NCBI GenBank assembly: GCA_017541025.1
Contig: JAFXZY010000040.1
Location: 55,225 to 119,224, forward strand
From: Bacteroidaceae bacterium
GTDB taxonomy: Bacteria > Bacteroidota > Bacteroidia > Bacteroidales > Bacteroidaceae
Length of the DNA stretch: 64,000 nt
Reading direction: 5' to 3'
Each line of letters begins with the position of its first letter. Within the stretch, counting starts at the first letter, position 1. Shown in pieces: positions 55,301-62,382 of the stretch. The notes below the pieces were generated by a model. It had not been told where the DNA came from, did no database searches, and saw nothing but the letters and a program-made list of their open reading frames with translations. A program made the position numbers and the translations under genes.

Positions 55301-55603
55301 ATAGAGGGCAGTACCTACGTTCAGACCTGTCTGACCACCCCATGCCAGCATGATACCATCGGGACGTTCCTTCTTGATAATCTCTGTAATAAAATGAGGG
55401 GTAATCGGCAGGAAATATACCTTATCGGCAATACCCTCGCTTGTCTGTATGGTTGCTACATTGGGATTTACCAGCACAGAGTAGATGCCTTCCTCTCTCA
55501 GTGCTTTCAATGCCTGGCTACCAGAGTAGTCAAACTCACCGGCCTGACCAATTTTCAGTGCGCCAGAACCCAGTACAAGTACTTTCTTCAGTTTCAGTTT
55601 CAT
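52373..55603 (-). CDS. carB: Carbamoyl-phosphate synthase large subunit
   Basis: A 1076-residue enzyme forming carbamoyl phosphate for arginine and pyrimidine synthesis. It has two homologous ATP-grasp halves (about 1-400 and 550-935): [20 protein letters not shown] and [20 protein letters not shown], each with GGQ loops ([22 protein letters not shown]) and the [20 protein letters not shown] and [16 protein letters not shown] blocks. An MGS-like allosteric domain closes it ([20 protein letters not shown]). It is of normal length. carA is not adjacent. It is preceded by its own promoter, a short leader ORF and a hairpin, suggesting control by attenuation. Confidence 0.96.
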   Translation of the reverse strand: [1076 protein letters not shown]

Positions 55604-55647
55604 AATCTTTTTCTATATCTTTAAAATGTGAATTTTCTATAAAAAAA

Positions 55648-55683
55648 AGACCACCTTGCCGATTGTGACATCGGAGGTGGTCT
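55648..55683 (-). terminator. Terminator-like hairpin in the carB leader (candidate attenuator)
   Basis: Plus strand AGACCACCT-tg-CCGAT, loop TGTGAC, ATCGG-AGGTGGTCT. On the minus strand the stem is followed by eight T. It lies downstream of the carB promoter (55752-55782) and 45 bp before the carB ATG, so it could stop transcription before carB. It could also end transcripts of the DUF4965 gene. Confidence 0.7.
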
Positions 55684-55698
55684 GTTTATTCTTACCTT

Positions 55699-55740
55699 TT
55701 ATATAATGTTCCTGGTTGTCCCATAAAACGCTCTTCTCAT
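55699..55740 (-). CDS. Putative carB leader peptide (MRRAFYGTTRNII)
   Basis: A 13-codon ORF from ATG 55740 to TAA 55699, starting just after the predicted transcription start and 16 bp before the attenuator hairpin. Three of 13 codons are for Arg (AGA, AGA, AGG), the end product of one carbamoyl-phosphate pathway. It has no Shine-Dalgarno, which is not required in this phylum. It is too short for protein evidence, so it rests on position and composition. Confidence 0.5.
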   Translation of the reverse strand: MRRAFYGTTRNII

Positions 55741-55751
55741 TTTATCGGGTG

Positions 55752-55782
55752 CAAAATTACAACATAATTTTTGACCCGCAAA
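55752..55782 (-). promoter_or_regulatory. carB promoter
   Basis: On the minus strand: TTTG at 55782-55779, a 19-nt spacer, then TAATTTTG at 55759-55752. It begins about 30 bp after the DUF4965 stop codon. Confidence 0.75.
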
Positions 55783-55812
55783 ATAATCTGAGTTTTTTTT
55801 TCCATACAACCG

Positions 55813-58317
55813 TCATTTTTTATTCATCAGCACTTTCATCCAATAACCGCCTATTACCGAACGGGCCTTGAAACCTGTCATTCTACCGGTTTTGGTATCG
55901 TGCCAGTCAGAAATGGGAACACGGCTTTCTGTCTCGTTAATGTACTTGTACAGTGGATCTACGAATTTCTGGAAATCCTTATCTGTCTGAGCCATCGCAG
56001 CTGTCCACATAATCCAGTCGCTCTTGGTATAATCCTTACGGCAGTCAAGTGGCAAGCCAAACTCATTCTGCTTTGTCAGGTAGTATTTGATTTCTGTCTG
56101 CATGGCATTGTTGGGAATGATACCTGTATTCCACAGCTTGTCCCATACCATGTTATACTTCTGGCTCCATGTTTCAGCACCGGCACCGTATGCCAATTCG
56201 TAGTGGTCCTTCACCTTGGTTTCCTTCTCCCATGCAGCCGCCATTTCCTTTGCTTTAGCGTTATACTTCTCGTACACATCGTTCAAGCCCTTCATTTTGG
56301 CTATTTCGGCATAGCCGGCTACACCCATGATAGCTTTAATGGCCAGGTTGCAGTTGCCTGCCCAGTGACCGGCAAAGTCATCGGTACAAAGCTGGTTGGC
56401 AGGATGCAGACCGTTCTCTACCAGATAGTCTGCCCATGTGGTAATGATTTGCCAATACTTATTTATATATAATGTATTGCCCTCCTGTTTACAGATCTGT
56501 GCGGCAAGGGTTATCATGTTTCCAGCTTCTTCCAGAGGCATATCACCACCATAAACCTGATGGTTAGCCTTGGGATATTGGCCAAGGTCATGAGCTGCAA
56601 ACGGCTTAGTCCAGCGGCCTGTATAACTGTATTCAAAGATGGAGGTCATCATACCCTTCTGCAACTCGGGGTTGTAGCACAAGTACAAAGGCGCCTCGGG
56701 ATAAGTCAGGTCAACGGTGTTCACACAACCATTGGAATTGTTCTCCTTAGAGAAGAAGAGCACATTGCCGTCGCAGTCCTTAAAGAGCTTGTGAGCAGCG
56801 TTTACGTGACGATACGAGCCACTAAGTATCTCGGCATATTTTACGCCTCCGGCCAAGAAGGCATCATCATAGATGGTCTTGTCCATCTGACGGCAACGCT
56901 GCATGATACTCATATAGTTGTTTGCCATACGGTCGAACATATCATAGATGCTTACGTTGCCATCATGAGCCCAATAGCCCTTGTAGCGCTTGTAGAAGTA
57001 TTCGATGTCCCATATCTCATCGTACCCGATCATAGCAAAGCTGCTGCCTTGTGTAGTCGAACCGAAATCATGCACATAAGCCAATGTAGGCAATGAGACT
57101 TGCTTCTGACAAACTACCTCGCGCTCACCGCGTGGCAGACGGCCGTCAGCTAAGAACTGTGTCTTTATATCGTTATCCGAAGCTAAGGAGAGTCGTCCGT
57201 TTACGCCTGAAAGATATAAGTAGCCCCAGTCGATGCAGATGCCATCGCCCGTCTTGGCAAGAATAGGCTGTTCTATGGTTCCCGCCTTCAGATACTGTTT
57301 GCCGTTCTCAAAAACTCTGTTTGATATGGTAGGCTGATGTACCTTGTTCACAGCCATCTGAGGTGTGGTAGAGACATAGAACTGCACATTGTGCTTCTGA
57401 CCGTCCGTTGAACGCACCTGATAAGAGATATAGTTGATGGGAGCAGAGAGCAAATCGTAATCGTCGATGATATGGGGAGCTGTGAACACCACATCCAACT
57501 CCACAGGACCGCAGCTGAATGTATAATAAGTGTTGCATGCCAGCACATCCACACTCTTCTGCTGAGCCGTCTTGATATTCTCGTTACCCTTGGCAATGTT
57601 ACGGAACACGCCAAAGTCAACAAGGGCACCACCCGTCTTATTATAACAATGTATAGCAAACACGTTCTTGCCTTGCTTCAGCAAGTCGCGCTTCTCACCG
57701 TCCAGACGAACCACAACGCCATCTACATAATCCATAATACCTGTAGCGGCTTTCTTACCGTTGATATAGATTTCGCAGGCATCGTCGTGCGAGAAGATAA
57801 GGTAAAGGTCGCCTTCGAGCTGACTGGAAGTCAACTCCACAGTTCGGCGCACCCAAATATGGTCGTCCTCCTTAGTCCAGGGAGTGCGGATATTATCGTA
57901 GTTATCGGAACCGAAGGCACCCTTGCCTGTTTTCCATGCAGAAGCATTAAAGTCGGGCATTTCCCATCCGTCAGCAGGTTTCTGGCTGGTATATTGGGCT
58001 TCCCACTCTGCCTCGTTCGACATAGGAATAACACTCTCCATTAATGTTCTCTGCGCAGCACCCATCCAGCGATAAGTGGTGCCGTCAACACGCAACAGAC
58101 CCTCTAAAGGCTTTTCATCATTTGTCCAGTGACGGGTTGAGCCATCGGTAAGATTATCGTACGGACTCCAAACGGAGAAATAAGGATCACTTACTATCAG
58201 CGGTACGCTGGGCAGACGCAAGTCGGTCTGCTTGTAGGGTTTGAACATCTCGGCATTTTGGGCCCACCCCATCATGCATACTGCAGCAAGGGCAATGGTT
58301 AGAATAGTTTTCTTCAT
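55813..58317 (-). CDS. Secreted DUF4965/glutaminase-A-like family protein
   Basis: An 834-residue secreted protein with signal peptide (MKKTILTIALAAVCMMGWAQ). The order matches the fungal/bacterial glutaminase A-like family: a DUF4964-type N-terminus (LRLPSVPLIVSDPYFSVWSP), a galactose-binding-like insert (about 110-240, IWVRRTVELTSSQLEGDLYL; FSHDDACEIYINGKKAATGI), DUF5127 (about 290-460), DUF4965 (about 470-650), and DUF1793 (about 655-830, with PFAAHDLGQYPKANHQVYGG, GHWAGNCNLAIKAIMGVAGY and GLPLDCRKDYTKSDWIMWTA). The (alpha/alpha)-barrel fold resembles glycoside hydrolases. Activity as glutaminase has been shown only for some fungal members. It lies 6 bp downstream of the aldo/keto reductase, in one operon. 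Confidence 0.85.
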   Translation of the reverse strand: MKKTILTIALAAVCMMGWAQNAEMFKPYKQTDLRLPSVPLIVSDPYFSVWSPYDNLTDGSTRHWTNDEKPLEGLLRVDGTTYRWMGAAQRTLMESVIPMSNEAEWEAQYTSQKPADGWEMPDFNASAWKTGKGAFGSDNYDNIRTPWTKEDDHIWVRRTVELTSSQLEGDLYLIFSHDDACEIYINGKKAATGIMDYVDGVVVRLDGEKRDLLKQGKNVFAIHCYNKTGGALVDFGVFRNIAKGNENIKTAQQKSVDVLACNTYYTFSCGPVELDVVFTAPHIIDDYDLLSAPINYISYQVRSTDGQKHNVQFYVSTTPQMAVNKVHQPTISNRVFENGKQYLKAGTIEQPILAKTGDGICIDWGYLYLSGVNGRLSLASDNDIKTQFLADGRLPRGEREVVCQKQVSLPTLAYVHDFGSTTQGSSFAMIGYDEIWDIEYFYKRYKGYWAHDGNVSIYDMFDRMANNYMSIMQRCRQMDKTIYDDAFLAGGVKYAEILSGSYRHVNAAHKLFKDCDGNVLFFSKENNSNGCVNTVDLTYPEAPLYLCYNPELQKGMMTSIFEYSYTGRWTKPFAAHDLGQYPKANHQVYGGDMPLEEAGNMITLAAQICKQEGNTLYINKYWQIITTWADYLVENGLHPANQLCTDDFAGHWAGNCNLAIKAIMGVAGYAEIAKMKGLNDVYEKYNAKAKEMAAAWEKETKVKDHYELAYGAGAETWSQKYNMVWDKLWNTGIIPNNAMQTEIKYYLTKQNEFGLPLDCRKDYTKSDWIMWTAAMAQTDKDFQKFVDPLYKYINETESRVPISDWHDTKTGRMTGFKARSVIGGYWMKVLMNKK

Positions 58318-58323
58318 CTTGTT

Positions 58324-59280
58324 TTATTGGGTTAATTTGTTAATTTGTTGTATCTCTTCATTGGTAAAGGAAGCCGACTCGGTAGCTTTGAGATTCTTTC
58401 TCAGCTGCTCTGGCGAACTGGCACCCACTAACACACTTGTTACACCCTTCTGATGCAGAATCCAGGACAGAGCCATAGTAGCCAAGCTCTCGCCTCGCTG
58501 CTCAGCTATGTCATTCAGGGCTCTCAGTTGGGCCAATCGTTCCGGGGTCAGGTCGTCAGCCTTCAGGAAACGCGGGTCGTGGGCTATTCGGCTGTCTTCT
58601 GGAATACCATTCAGGTAACGGTCAGTAAGCAGACCTTGTGCCAAAGGCGAGAAAGAGATAAACCCTACTCCATCGTCCTGGCATTGTTTCAGGATTCCCT
58701 CTTGCAAAGGAGCCTGATCCAGCAGGTTCAGCCTTCCCTGATAGATAAGACAGGGCACATCATGCTGACGCAGATAATGGTATCCGAATTGCGCAGCCTC
58801 CAACGGCCACCGGCTCAGGCCTATATACAAAGCCTTTCCTTGGCGCACCACATCAACCAGCGTCTGCAGTGTCTCCTCAAGGGGTGTTTCGGGGTCGTAC
58901 CGATGACAATAGAACAGGTCAACATACTCCAGATTCATTCGCTTCAGGCTTTGGTTCAGGCTGGCCATCAGGTGTTTCCTTGATGCCCACGAGCCATAAG
59001 GGCCCTCCCACATATCGTATGCAGCCTTGGTGGAGATGAACAGTTCATCGCGATGCATACAGAGGTCACCACGCATCAGACTGCCCATAAAAGATTCGGC
59101 AGCACCTGGCTCAGGTCCGTAGTTGTTGGCAAGGTCAAAGTGTACAATTCCGCATTCGAAAGCTGTCAAAGCAATATCCCTCGATGTCTCGTATGGTGTC
59201 AGGCAGCCGAAATTATGCCACATGCCTAAACTGATTTCAGGCAAAAGCACACCGCTCCTTCCGCATCTTCTGTATTCCAT
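58324..59280 (-). CDS. Aldo/keto reductase
   Basis: A 318-residue NADPH-dependent aldo/keto reductase of the YghZ-like group (AKR14). The chain begins MEYRRCGRSGVLLPEISLGM with WHNFGC, then GIVHFDLANNYGPEPGAAES (the catalytic Asp and Tyr), ISTKAAYDMWEGPYGSWASR (the Lys), and YVDLFYCHRYDPETPLEETL (the His). The NADPH end is SLATMALSWILHQKGVTSVL with VGASSPEQLRKNL. Substrates of this group include methylglyoxal and glyceraldehyde 3-phosphate. It is transcribed before the DUF4965 gene with a 6-bp gap, though a functional link is not evident. Confidence 0.92.
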   Translation of the reverse strand: MEYRRCGRSGVLLPEISLGMWHNFGCLTPYETSRDIALTAFECGIVHFDLANNYGPEPGAAESFMGSLMRGDLCMHRDELFISTKAAYDMWEGPYGSWASRKHLMASLNQSLKRMNLEYVDLFYCHRYDPETPLEETLQTLVDVVRQGKALYIGLSRWPLEAAQFGYHYLRQHDVPCLIYQGRLNLLDQAPLQEGILKQCQDDGVGFISFSPLAQGLLTDRYLNGIPEDSRIAHDPRFLKADDLTPERLAQLRALNDIAEQRGESLATMALSWILHQKGVTSVLVGASSPEQLRKNLKATESASFTNEEIQQINKLTQ

Positions 59281-59392
59281 TATTATAAAAGCTTGTAATT
59301 TGGGCGCGAAGGTACAAAAAAAAATCCATTTTCATATAGAATGAAAAGAAAAATCATATATTTGCAGAAAGAGAGCCTAAAAAATATATAAT

Positions 59393-60886
59393 ATGAAGAT
59401 TTTTGCCCTGTCAGCGCTGCTGGTCCTCGCACCCTTGCAGATATACGCTCAGACTGCTTGGGGAGACCAAGGCGACGGAACCTACGCGAACCCCGTACTG
59501 AATGCCGACTTCTCAGACCCCGACGTTATACGCGTGGGAAAGAAGTTCTATATGGTAGCATCCGATTTCCATTTCATGGGTATGCAAGTACTGGAATCGG
59601 ACGATATGGTCAACTGGCGTTACATCAGCCAGATTTACAACCGTATTGACGAGCCCGGTTGGAACGACAACGGGCATTACGGCGGCGGTTCATGGGCTCC
59701 GGCAATCCGTTACCACAACGGACGCTTCTACGTTTATTTCTGTACCCCCGACGAAGGGCTTTACATGACATCCTCCACCTCTGCCAGCGGGCCTTGGGAG
59801 CCTCTGCATTTGGTCAAGCGAGTGGGCAAATGGGAAGACCCTTGCCCTCTATGGGACGATGACGGTCAGGCTTATTTAGGTCGTAGCCAACATGGAGCAG
59901 GTCCCATCATAGTACATAAGATGTCAGTCGATGGGCGTCAGTTGCTTGACGATGGCGTAACGGTCTATTCCGGCCCTGTAGCAGAGGGCACAAAATGGCT
60001 GAAACGTAATGGTTATTATTTCCTGATTATTCCTGAAGGTGGCGTAGGTACTGGTTGGCAGACCGTTCTGCGAGCCACCAACATCTATGGTCCTTACGAG
60101 CGCCGTATTGTATTGGAACAAGGTACCACAGACATCAACGGCCCTCATCAGGGAGCCTTGGTTGATGCGCCTGACGGCAGTTGGTGGTTCTATCATTTCC
60201 AAGACACGCCGGAACGGGGCCGTGTTGTACATCTTCAACCCGCACGCTGGTTGGACGAGTGGCCCTTGATGGGAGTGGACAAGGACGGAAACGGCATTGG
60301 GGAACCCGTCGCCTCTTGGAAGAAGCCCATCCCTTCTGCAGGACGTTCCCTTCCTCAGACCGACGATGACTTCTCAGGATCGCTGGGACTACAATGGCAA
60401 TGGAATCACAACCCAAGGAACGATTCATGGAATCTGACTGAGCGCAAGGGCTTTCTTACCCTTCACGCCTTGCCGGCCGACAATCTTAAAGAATGTCATA
60501 ACATGCTCACCCAGAAGGTGATGGGATATGTAAGCGAAAGCACTACACTATTGGAAGTTCGTGGGAATTGCTTTGCCGGTCTTGCCTGTACGGGACAAGA
60601 GTTTCGTGGTATTGGCATTACGCCCCAAGGGATTTTTGTGGAGTCCGACGGGCAGCGTACGCTCATTAGGAAAGGACACTTCAAGAAGCTTTATCTGCGT
60701 ATTCAGAACGACTGTCTCCAGCACACTCATCAGTTCTTTTACAGCCAAGATGGCCGAACCTTCCTTCCTGCCGGAGAACCGTTCCAGATGCACAATGGGC
60801 ATTGGAAAGGCATCCGCATAGGTCTCTTCTGTTACGGTCAGGAAGGTAAAGCCCACTTCGACCACTTTTCTCGTTCGTCACTCTAG
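59393..60886 (+). CDS. Secreted GH43 beta-xylosidase/arabinofuranosidase
   Basis: A 497-residue secreted GH43 enzyme with signal peptide (MKIFALSALLVLAPLQIYAQ). The five-bladed propeller begins YANPVLNADFSDPDVIRVGK (general base Asp about 42). VGKWEDPCPLWDDDGQAYLG carries the pKa-modulating Asp and GPVAEGTKWLKRNGYYFLII the general acid Glu (about 198). DINGPHQGALVDAPDGSWWF is conserved in the family. A C-terminal concanavalin-like beta-sandwich (about 330-495, DDFSGSLGLQWQWNHNPRND) is typical of GH43 subfamily 12-like xylosidases. It suits removal of xylose or arabinose from xylan and goes with the GH10-CE1 gene 20 kb away. A -7-like TATATTTG lies near 59358. Confidence 0.92.
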   Translation: MKIFALSALLVLAPLQIYAQTAWGDQGDGTYANPVLNADFSDPDVIRVGKKFYMVASDFHFMGMQVLESDDMVNWRYISQIYNRIDEPGWNDNGHYGGGSWAPAIRYHNGRFYVYFCTPDEGLYMTSSTSASGPWEPLHLVKRVGKWEDPCPLWDDDGQAYLGRSQHGAGPIIVHKMSVDGRQLLDDGVTVYSGPVAEGTKWLKRNGYYFLIIPEGGVGTGWQTVLRATNIYGPYERRIVLEQGTTDINGPHQGALVDAPDGSWWFYHFQDTPERGRVVHLQPARWLDEWPLMGVDKDGNGIGEPVASWKKPIPSAGRSLPQTDDDFSGSLGLQWQWNHNPRNDSWNLTERKGFLTLHALPADNLKECHNMLTQKVMGYVSESTTLLEVRGNCFAGLACTGQEFRGIGITPQGIFVESDGQRTLIRKGHFKKLYLRIQNDCLQHTHQFFYSQDGRTFLPAGEPFQMHNGHWKGIRIGLFCYGQEGKAHFDHFSRSSL

Positions 60887-61197
60887 TACAAAAACAAAAA
60901 CCTTGTAACTCATCATTTTCGGAAGTTCTAGAACCTAGACTTAACCATGAGGTAACCATGAGGTACTCCTGCCTTTTTTTTGTCCTCACCCCCCGCCCTC
61001 TCCCGTGGGAGAGGGAGCCGAGGTTTTGAGAAGTTAGAGGAGTTAAGGAAGTTAAAGAAGTTAGAGGAGTTAAGGAAGTTAGAGGAGTTAAAGAAGTTAA
61101 GGAAGTTAAAGGGTTTGTTAAAGGGTTTGTTAAAGGAATGATAACCTTTTAACTTTTTAACCCTTTAACTTTTTAACCGCAAGAGCTGGCGCTCTTG
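60887..61197. repeat. Gene-free spacer with GTTAAAGAA/GTTAGAGGA tandem tract and palindromes
   Basis: It holds a CCCTCTCCCGTGGGAGAGGG palindrome near 60999-61018, then about 100 bp of tandem 9-12-bp units (GAAGTTAAG, GAGGAGTTAAG, GGGTTTGTTAAA). Next come TTTTTAACCC units and, near 61178-61197, GCAAGAGCTGGCGCTCTTGC, a stem that may terminate the convergent genes. Confidence 0.7.
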
Positions 61198-61860
61198 CTA
61201 GTCTTCATCCTCTCCTGGCTCATCACCACCACCGTTGTCGTCACCACCACCCTGGTTAGGGTTATCGTTCCCGTTAACGTTCCCGTCGCCACCAGTGTTG
61301 ACGTTGTCGTTGACGTTGTCGTTATCGTCGCCACCAGTGTTGACGTTGTCGTTGACGTTGTCGTTATCGTCGCCACCAGTGTTGACGTTGTCGTTGACGT
61401 TGTCGTTATCGTTGTCTTCCACTTCGCCAGAGGTAGAGGTTACACGCTTCACCTCGTTGCCGTTTCGGTCGTAGCAGGTAATTACGATAGAGGTGTTGGC
61501 TAACTCGTCCTTCAGACCCACGCTTGGAGTGAAGATGATGCGGCGACTCTTAATGAGTCCGGTCTTCACGTCGTTCACGTTATCCACACTCTTCGAACGC
61601 AGACCGAAGCGCATGCTTCCCAGTCCGGGCAGTGCCACACTGTGACCCTCAGTAGCCCATGCCTTGATTACCTCGCCAGCTGCATCCCAGCACGCCTGCA
61701 TCACGCCCTGGTTAACGCCGCTGCGCAGAGCAGCCTCGCGTATCACCTTTGCCTGACTCAGAGTGGAGTACATCTCAGGCTTCATCACATAGCGGTACTC
61801 GCCCGCCGAGTCCTTGTCAAACTTCAGCAGTCTTTCCACTGCCTTTACTTTAAGTGCCAT
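61198..61860 (-). CDS. HU-like DNA-binding protein with acidic Asn/Asp/Gly repeat tail
   Basis: A 220-residue protein. Residues about 1-120 are of the Bacteroidetes HU-HIG/IHF-like kind: MALKVKAVERLLKFDKDSAG, then QACWDAAGEVIKAWATEGHS and VALPGLGSMRFGLRSKSVDN, with the RFG-like arm of HU proteins. Residues about 150-220 are an acidic tail of a 14-residue unit DNDNVNDNVNTGGD, present three times in register, then GNVNGNDNPNQGGG and DEPGEDED. The DNA unit is 42 bp, three perfect copies at 61285-61410, so tail length may vary by slippage. Promoter TTTG-N20-TACCTTTG at 62064-62033 gives a leader of about 165 nt. Function is probably nucleoid architecture; the tail may limit DNA contacts. Confidence 0.85.
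   Translation of the reverse strand: MALKVKAVERLLKFDKDSAGEYRYVMKPEMYSTLSQAKVIREAALRSGVNQGVMQACWDAAGEVIKAWATEGHSVALPGLGSMRFGLRSKSVDNVNDVKTGLIKSRRIIFTPSVGLKDELANTSIVITCYDRNGNEVKRVTSTSGEVEDNDNDNVNDNVNTGGDDNDNVNDNVNTGGDDNDNVNDNVNTGGDGNVNGNDNPNQGGGDDNGGGDEPGEDED
61285..61410. repeat. Three perfect 42-bp tandem repeats in the HU-like gene
   Basis: Unit begins GTCGCCACCAGTGTTGACGT on the plus strand and recurs three times with no change. It is a multiple of three, so changes in copy number keep the frame. Confidence 0.9.
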
Positions 61861-62124
61861 AAAAATGATAAATTTTAAGGTTGTAAAACTTTTTCCTATT
61901 CCTTAAAACCTATTCCTTTCTTCCGTGTTTTTGCCGCTATACTATGCAGAACTTTCTCGTGCACTAAGAAAAACTTTCTCCATAGTTATGCCGCAAATTT
62001 TGTTGCTTTATGTCTTTCTTGCAACTTTGTTGCAAAGGTACAACTTTTTCCTGAATCCTGCAAATTTTTGAGCAACTTTTTTCAGAAAAATACATCTTCC
62101 TTCAGCCCTCTTCCATCGGGTTAG
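61861..62124. other. Spacer upstream of the HU-like gene, including its long leader
   Basis: Beyond the promoter, the leader contains AACTTTCTC twice within an ACTATG...CATAGT inverted repeat and a 13-codon ORF (MEKVFLSARESSA) on the minus strand. No protein family is visible. Confidence 0.4.
62033..62064 (-). promoter_or_regulatory. Promoter of the HU-like gene
   Basis: On the minus strand: TTTG at 62064-62061, a 20-nt spacer, then TACCTTTG at 62040-62033. About 165 nt separate it from the ATG. Confidence 0.65.
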
Positions 62125-62347
62125 GTTACTCAGTTACAACTTACTCACTTTTGACATCTGTATTCTGGAAAATACTTGATACAGAAATTTTACTTTATAT
62201 TTTAATATAAAGTAATTATTATTATTATAAATTATTATAAATTCTCTCTCTCCTCTGCTATGTAATCCATTTTCCTCATTCTTATTTATCCTTTATCAAA
62301 ATGGAAAACCCTAAATGTCAAAAGTGAGTAAGTTGTAAGTGAGTAAG
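62125..62347. mobile_element. 223-bp element with 33-bp terminal inverted repeats (MITE-like)
   Basis: The left arm 62125-62157 and right arm 62315-62347 are inverted copies matching at 31 of 33 bases (CAACTTACTCACTTTTGACAT shared core, given here in part: ACTTACTCACTTTTGACAT). Each arm also repeats TTACTCA directly. The middle is AT-rich with runs of ATTATTATAAATTATT and no ORF. No target duplication was seen. It could be a MITE, a long regulatory hairpin or a replication-type element. Confidence 0.6.
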
Positions 62348-62382
62348 TTCAGAGAAAATAAATCATTTTATATTTACTCGTC

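Noticed and set aside
61285-61410. Possible CRISPR-like repeats
   Set aside because: The three 42-bp units are contiguous with no spacers and are in frame inside the HU-like gene.
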